NCBI GenBank assembly: GCA_032622095.1 | Contig: CP136064.1 | Span: forward strand, 175,350,247 to 175,414,246 | Reading direction: 5' to 3' | DNA: 64,000 bases | From: Siphonodentalium dalli | Taxonomy: Eukaryota > Mollusca > Scaphopoda > Gadilida > Siphonodentaliidae | Shown here: piece by piece, positions 58,885 to 64,000 of the stretch | How the letters are laid out: every line of letters begins with the position of its first letter | Numbering within the stretch: position 1 is the first letter of the stretch | Position numbers and translations under genes: made by a program | The notes under the pieces: model-generated | What the model saw: the letters and a program-made list of their open reading frames with translations, nothing else | What the model was told of the DNA's origin: nothing | The model's database searches: none

Positions 58885-59594
58885 GTTAGTGACGATGTGG
58901 CTTTACGAAAAATATATAAATATATCAAAGATATTATTTATCTCGCGAGTTGAATCAGATAAAATGGAACCACGCGTACATAGTTTGGTTATCAGTGCGG
59001 TCGGTCGGTTTATAGATTGATTTTTTTTATTTAAAACCAATAAAATGAACTTGGGTCGGGGGGTTTTGAAGACGGTCGGTCGGGTTATGGGAAACACGCA
59101 TCATTTTTGTTTTGGCCTAAATTATATTAATAAATGTGTACACATTTAATTGCAATGGTAGAGTAATAAATATCAGTGAATTGTTCTCACAAATTGTTCA
59201 TTCTGAATAATGCATTTAGTGACATAATTTTCTGACAGGTGTCCAGTTTTGCATGAGATGACAAGTTTATGATATCAGGCTTAAAGTATTGGGTTTTTAA
59301 TGTTTTACCTAATAGATTCAACCATTTACTTTTATTTCATTCTCAATTTTTCTATTTGACAACCTTTGTATTGGTATAAAGCAGCCAGAGTAGAGTAAAT
59401 GATCATAGACTGATAATGCTACCCCACAGATGTTTGAGGAGTAAGGCCTTTGAAATGTGTTAATGCGAATTAACATAATTTTATAAACATCTGTAAAACA
59501 GCTATCATCAACAAATACATGTAAAAATATATCCACTTTGTTCTTATTTTCATATTAATACCAGTAGCTGAATAGGTAACGAGAGCTCGCATAT

Positions 59595-60360
59595 CAAAAC
59601 CAATGTTATGTAAACATTACTGTTACAGTGGTATTACCAGTCAAAATTCAGCCTATAAACATTAGAAAGGTCAAAGCATTGAAAAATGAAATGCATGATC
59701 ATATTAGACTAAAATATTTTAACTTACTATGTGATTAGCGATGTTTGTTGACAATTCTCTGTAAAAGTTTTGTCTACATAACAGTTGTTTCAACACATAA
59801 ACTTTTGTTATTGGAGCGCTATCAATAATGAATATAAGAACATAGTTTATTCCACACCCATCAACGTGAGCCAAATGTATTCAGCGGAATCCCAGCCATT
59901 GAATACATATTAGTGTATACCTCTCGTGGAATACAAGCCGGAACTATTCTTGTTGACGTTGTCGCCAAGAAAGATGACGTACATTACATTGATCATCCGC
60001 TTCCGGTGATTCCCCCCATAATTACTGGTTATTTGTCAGACTTAAATCGCAATAAATTTAGTAACAATGGAGGTGACATTCATGGATTGAACTTATCTGA
60101 CTGAATGGTGTAGAATAAATACAGAACACAACTTGCATCATAATCTTGAATCTTTTATTGAACTCGTTGCGGACGGCGCAAAGTTATATTTCGCTCTCAC
60201 GAAATATATCCTTGCGCCATCCACAGCTCATTCCATAAAAGAGTCTTGATTAAGATGCGCGTTGTGTTCTGTCTATTTATATATTTCTCCATGTTCTTCT
60301 TGTTGGTGAAGACTTTAATTTTTTTTTTACACATTTGCTCATTGTAAGTAAACCCAGGCT
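59595..60360 (+). repeat. second copy of the 30150-30480 repeat, interrupted
   Basis: Matches up to CTATCAATAATGAATATAAG near 59840 and resumes at TTTCTCCATGTTCTTCTT near 60285. The intervening segment contains ACAGAACACAACTTGCATCA (60122) and the inverted GATTAAGATGCGCGTTGTGTTCTGT (60247), ends of a separate insert, plus a 63-codon frame of unknown meaning. Confidence 0.6.
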
Positions 60361-60674
60361 GTAAATTGGCATTTATTCCACACTATCCTGATGAATGCAA
60401 AACTCATGTATGCACTTAAAATATTTTTTTGTGAATGATATAAATAAAACCAAGACATTAATATCTCAATTATTGTCAAATTCTTATGCTCATTATGACG
60501 GATAGAATGGTTTGGTGAGAAATCTTACATACGTTTAACACCATGTACAAAAAAAATGAAATTTTAAAACTAATTTTTTGTTGAGAATTTTGGTAAAAAA
60601 GTTAAATTGGTCTCACCTTAGTGTTAGCTAATAAGCACAGATACTAATCCCTGTTTTTATTGTATCTTCTTCAG

Positions 60675-60761
60675 AAACAGGCACCACCTTGTCCTTGGGA
60701 ATATTATATATGCAATGAACTTCACGATCGACTGAAGCGGCTAAGGACAGATGTCAGCATA
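60675..60761 (+). CDS. BUB1: BUB1-family kinase, second kinase exon
   Basis: Acceptor TCTTCTTCAG, donor AGCATA/gtgagt. 29 codons: KQAPPCPWEYYICNELHDRL, then KRLRTDVSI. It matches KVQKPANPWEFYIGTQL..RL of BUB1, the stretch from the ATP-binding Lys into the alpha-C region; the PWE.YI motif is diagnostic of this family. Phase 0 on both sides, consistent with 54531 and 63596. The intron before it is 6.1 kb and carries three independently datable transposon insertions. Confidence 0.9.
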
Positions 60762-60948
60762 GTGAGTTGATGTTTTATGTAAAAAAATTCCGAATATGTG
60801 TATTCACATTATTCTTCTATGGCCATTTTACAATGTAGCTATTTAACACCCATATTAAAATCACTATTTTGCGGGTTCAGGTGCAAAAAATATTTAATTT
60901 GTGATCAATAGTTTCTAGCCAATAGTTTCTAGCATTAAGTTTTGTTTA

Positions 60949-60970
60949 ACCCTTTGAGTGCCAATCAGTC
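60949..60970 (+). mobile_element. solo end of the CCCTTTGAGTGCCA TTAA element
   Basis: TTAACCCTTTGAGTGCCAAT; the opposite end was not found nearby. Confidence 0.55.
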
Positions 60971-61242
60971 TCTATTTTGATCACATTGTTTAAACTTGCA
61001 CAGTTATTATTAGTCAGTGTAGATTTCCTCATATGTTTCCAAATTTATTATTTATTGTTAAAATTCCGTTCGACGTGGAAAATAATCGATCAACGATTTT
61101 GGTGCTTTTTAAATTTAAGGCGTGAGTCTAGAGTGAATCCCAGGAAAGTGGCTTCCCCAGGCTTCGTTAGATTGCGTGATGGTTTTGTCAAAAAGAGAGA
61201 GAGTTTGGTTTTGGAGTAATTACGTTTATTCCCAAATACGAT

Positions 61243-61640
61243 TAAAGGTACTCAATCCGATAAAACTCCTCTCAATTACTATTTCAATGGCTTTGGGGGT
61301 CAAACATATTTGATTCGAGTCGAGGAAGCCACCCATCAAATCTCAGATTTATTAGATATCGATTTTAGAAATCTATTATTTTTCATTATCGGGAATACTT
61401 TCAGTCCCAGAAGTTTGCCGAAAAAGCCGACCGACATACTCTCGATACTAAATTTCATTGAACAAAATGTTGCTATAAAACACATTTTGGGCAATTATAT
61501 ACGACATTTCACAGTCGTTAGCATTATTTTTGGATAATTAATCGATTCTGATAACTAAAGTGACCTTTGATAAAATTTTGTTGTTGTTGGAATCTGTTGA
61601 GATTGGGACACTCTGATCGGATTGAATACCTTTAATTGCG
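61243..61640 (+). repeat. interspersed repeat, copy 3 of 3
   Basis: The longest copy: AATCCGATAAAACTCCTCTC, GAGTCGAGGAAGCCACCC, TTAGATATCGATTTTAGAAA, GGATAATTAATCGATTCTGA and TCTGATCGGATTGAATACCT. The last blocks also occur at 11470-11580. Confidence 0.65.
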
Positions 61641-62751
61641 TTTTCAGTGGATTTAATTTTATTCTCCATTTGGAACACAATTTTTCTAGGTTATATATGA
61701 ACACTTGATGTATAGGGTCATTTGGGTATGAAATTGTCAGAGTCGACTTCATACTTAGGCTATACCCTGCAGATTTTATCACTCAATAATCACTGCATGA
61801 TGGTTGTGTTGTTTCAACATTTTAACTTCACACATTTTCTACAGTGACATGCCACCTCTAATCAGTCTACCGCTATACTAGGCCTATTACTAATTAAGAC
61901 ATGTTGGCTAAGTGTGGTCCCTAATCCGAAACCACGAGTAAGCTTTTCTTGAAACAATGCGCGGAAGATATTGCGTAGTAAGCTTTTCTCGAAACAGTGC
62001 GCGGTAGATTCTACCACTCATTCTATCTCTCAAATACAAGTTAAAACGTTAAAATAACCTTACAAATTCGCAACTGAAGACTGTCTACTACTATAGTTCA
62101 TGTTTTAAATCAACCCCCACCTGCTCCTGTGCATAATAACTGTTTCATTTGTACCGCGCACCTCCGTGTAGTCCTGCGCAGTTCTGCGCACTGTTTCGAG
62201 GTGCCGTCTGTTACTAGCTCGTTGCTATATAAACAAACCAGCGACACAGATTTTGTCGAAAATTGACAAGTCAGTACGTTCGCCCTGTATACATGTACTT
62301 TCAGAAAATATAAAACACCACACCGTTATATCCCACCAATGTCAGTGTCTCGATATCATTCGAACACATTTCTTGACATGAAACCTTGACAGACACGGCG
62401 TGAAATACATCGCATTGAGTAAACAATTTCCCATTGTTTCAATTCAACTTCAAGTTTGCGGTAAAATCAAAACAGCAATTTGTAAATGGTAAACATCTGA
62501 AAAAGACATCAGGTACATGCAGAAACTAATTGTTGTGCATATTTATTTATATTTGAGGTGGCAATTTTTCATGTTTATCAGCATTTTTAACGATAAGAGC
62601 GATGGTAATTGAGGGACTATATTTTGTCTGGCGAATTAAATTTAAAATAAAAAGTCGTGAAATGGCTGAGTGTTTTCTATGGCGGCACATTGATAATTAC
62701 AAGGCATTTGTTTGTCTAAATAACGTTTTTAAGTTCGAAGAGCATTAGAAT
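61641..62751. other. intronic, no exon seen; 43-bp tandem pair
   Basis: At 61936-62020, AGTAAGCTTTTCTTGAAACA and AGTAAGCTTTTCTCGAAACA start two copies of a roughly 43-bp unit ending GTGCGCGG.AGAT. Nothing coding recognised. Confidence 0.5.
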
Positions 62752-62919
62752 GGGGATAACAGTGTGGTGTTTTGTGATTTCGGAAAGGTACATGGCGAAT
62801 ATACTGTGGCAAATACCCATTAATCGGCTCCGGCTCCGCCGTCGCCCATTAACTAAATTTGCCACAGTATATTCGCCATGTACCTTTCCAAAATCACAAA
62901 ACACCACACTGTTATCCCC
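62752..62919. repeat. 168-bp palindrome
   Basis: Arms of about 65 bp: GGGGATAACAGTGTGGTGTT ... GGTACATGGCGAATATACTG and complement. The GC-rich loop is CGGCTCCGGCTCCGCCGTCG. Target duplication not evident. Confidence 0.88.
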
Positions 62920-63085
62920 TAATTATATACTCATAAAATTATTGAATATTGTAATTGTCTTTTTTTGCTAACATTAAATTAAATAAATTAAGTAAAATAC
63001 AGTGAAATTATTTTTTAAATTATTTTTTATTACATTTTTGCGCAGGTTGGCATCTCTCTGAGTGCATTCTAGTTCTACTTGAGGT

Positions 63086-63522
63086 CAAGCCTGCAAATAG
63101 CGTGTCTGTCATTTGCAGAATGAGGTCCCCAGAGGGTGAATTTAGTGATGCTATCCCACACAGCAGGCTAGCATCACCAAATTTACCCTCTGGAGACCTC
63201 ATTCTGCTTAGGCCTCATCTCCTGGGAAGTATCTATAGTATCAAATTAAGATTGTTTTTAGTTACATTTCCCTCCTAGGAAGTTTCTATATCCCCTCATT
63301 TGCAGAAGGTATAATTAATAATTGAGGTGCCAATGGGCGAACATCACCAACTGGGGAACTTCAATCTGATCCTAGGTCTGCCATATCAGTTGATGGCCTA
63401 AGCAGAATGAGGTCCCCAGAGGGTGAATTTAGTGATGCTAGCCCGCTATGTGGGATAGTGTCATTAAATTCACCCTCTGGGGACCTCATTATGCAAATGA
63501 CAGACACGCTTATTCAGGCTTG
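63086..63522. mobile_element. hAT MITE of the CAAGCCTTGAAATA family, 437 bp
   Basis: CAAGCCTGCAAATAGCGTGT and complement ending TTCAGGCTTG. End hairpins GCAGAATGAGGTCCCCAGAG and a middle hairpin. An 8-bp duplication is not visible. It lies 73 bases upstream of an exon. Confidence 0.78.
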
Positions 63523-63595
63523 TTGTCATGATCAAACCTATCAAATAATTCAACCTGAGGTCTATCTTTGATAACCATCTTATTTTCTTTTCCAG

Positions 63596-63685
63596 ACAAA
63601 CTCTATAACGAAGGCACACAGATTTTATGAGTATAATGACTGCAGCATTATCCAGGCAGATTTTGTCCCCAATGGCTCTTTACTG
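63596..63685 (+). CDS. BUB1: BUB1-family kinase, third kinase exon
   Basis: Acceptor CTTTTCCAG, donor TTACTG/gtaaac. 30 codons: TNSITKAHRFYEYNDCSIIQ, then ADFVPNGSLL. It matches the BUB1 segment ..F.KFYSAHLFQNGSVLV..., the strands before the hinge. Phase 0 in and out. The catalytic loop and activation segment lie beyond 64000, so kinase activity cannot be judged. Confidence 0.88.
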
Positions 63686-63693
63686 GTAAACAT

Positions 63694-63781
63694 CATATAT
63701 ACTGTATTATTACTAACATATATAATGTATTATTACTAACATATATGCTGTATTATTACTAACATATATTCTGTATTATTA
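63694..63781 (+). repeat. 23-bp tandem repeat, four units
   Basis: Unit CATATATACTGTATTATTAC plus TAA, with one or two changes per copy, starting 9 bases after the exon donor. Confidence 0.85.
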
Positions 63782-64000
63782 TGTCCCCGACTTGAAGTCG
63801 GCGGGTATATAGTCGACGTCTCCGTCCGTCTGTACGTACGTCCGTACAAACATTTTGCATTATTGTTCAGCAACCGCTTGGCAGATTTAGCTGTTATTTG
63901 GTATGGTGATAGAGCAGCATGGGGGAACAGCTACATGCATAGCGCGGGTTTCGTCCACCCATTTTCACCAGAATTATGGCCCTTTTTTTACTTAGAAAAT
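63782..64000 (+). repeat. start of a CCCCGACTTGAAGTCGG-headed repeat
   Basis: Hairpin CCCCGACTTGAAGTCGGCGGG followed by (CGTC)n and the AATTATGGCCCTTTT unit typical of the hairpin/GTCC repeats; cut by the window end. Confidence 0.6.

Overview
This is AT-rich nuclear DNA of an animal. Two genes with GT-AG introns can be recognised on the + strand, set in a dense layer of transposon remnants. The genes are a TBC-domain Rab GAP of the GRTP1 (TBC1D6) type and the start of the kinase domain of a BUB1/BUBR1-family spindle-checkpoint protein. The abundance of Helitrons with internal tandem cores, hAT, TTAA-specific and palindromic MITE-like elements, and CR1/jockey-like LINE pieces fits a marine invertebrate. 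A mollusc or other lophotrochozoan, or an ambulacrarian, is my inference; the sequence does not settle it.

Layout. 1-6.7 kb: a non-autonomous hAT element with a perfect 8-bp target duplication and a relic BED zinc finger, a 5'-truncated LINE, and one unassigned candidate exon on the - strand (5517-5803). 6.7-8.6 kb: three Helitrons joined head to tail. 9.2-12.7 kb: large fold-back repeats and a clean palindrome. 16.28-31.56 kb: GRTP1-like gene with eight firmly recognised coding exons, correct splice phases, an intact Arg finger and Gln finger, and a stop codon. The first exon was not identified, and the exon or exons encoding the W..WFICLF block between 26979 and 30643 could not be found. 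31.6-54.4 kb: no recognised gene. It holds nested MITEs, a 2.16-kb inverted repeat packed with CTTAAG-centred palindromes (39690-41849), a 35-copy minisatellite whose unit is itself a palindrome (42688-43402), and an inverted-order copy of the three-Helitron composite (45214-46807). 54.4-63.7 kb: three in-phase exons of the BUB1-family kinase N-lobe, which runs off the window. Its introns hold two hAT elements with perfect 8-bp duplications and a short palindromic element with a 9-11-bp duplication.

The two genes have no evident functional link; one regulates Rab GTPases and the other the mitotic checkpoint. The most unusual material is non-coding: several unrelated repeat types are built from perfect palindromes, and two TTAA-specific elements sit in the same TTAA of the same MITE family.
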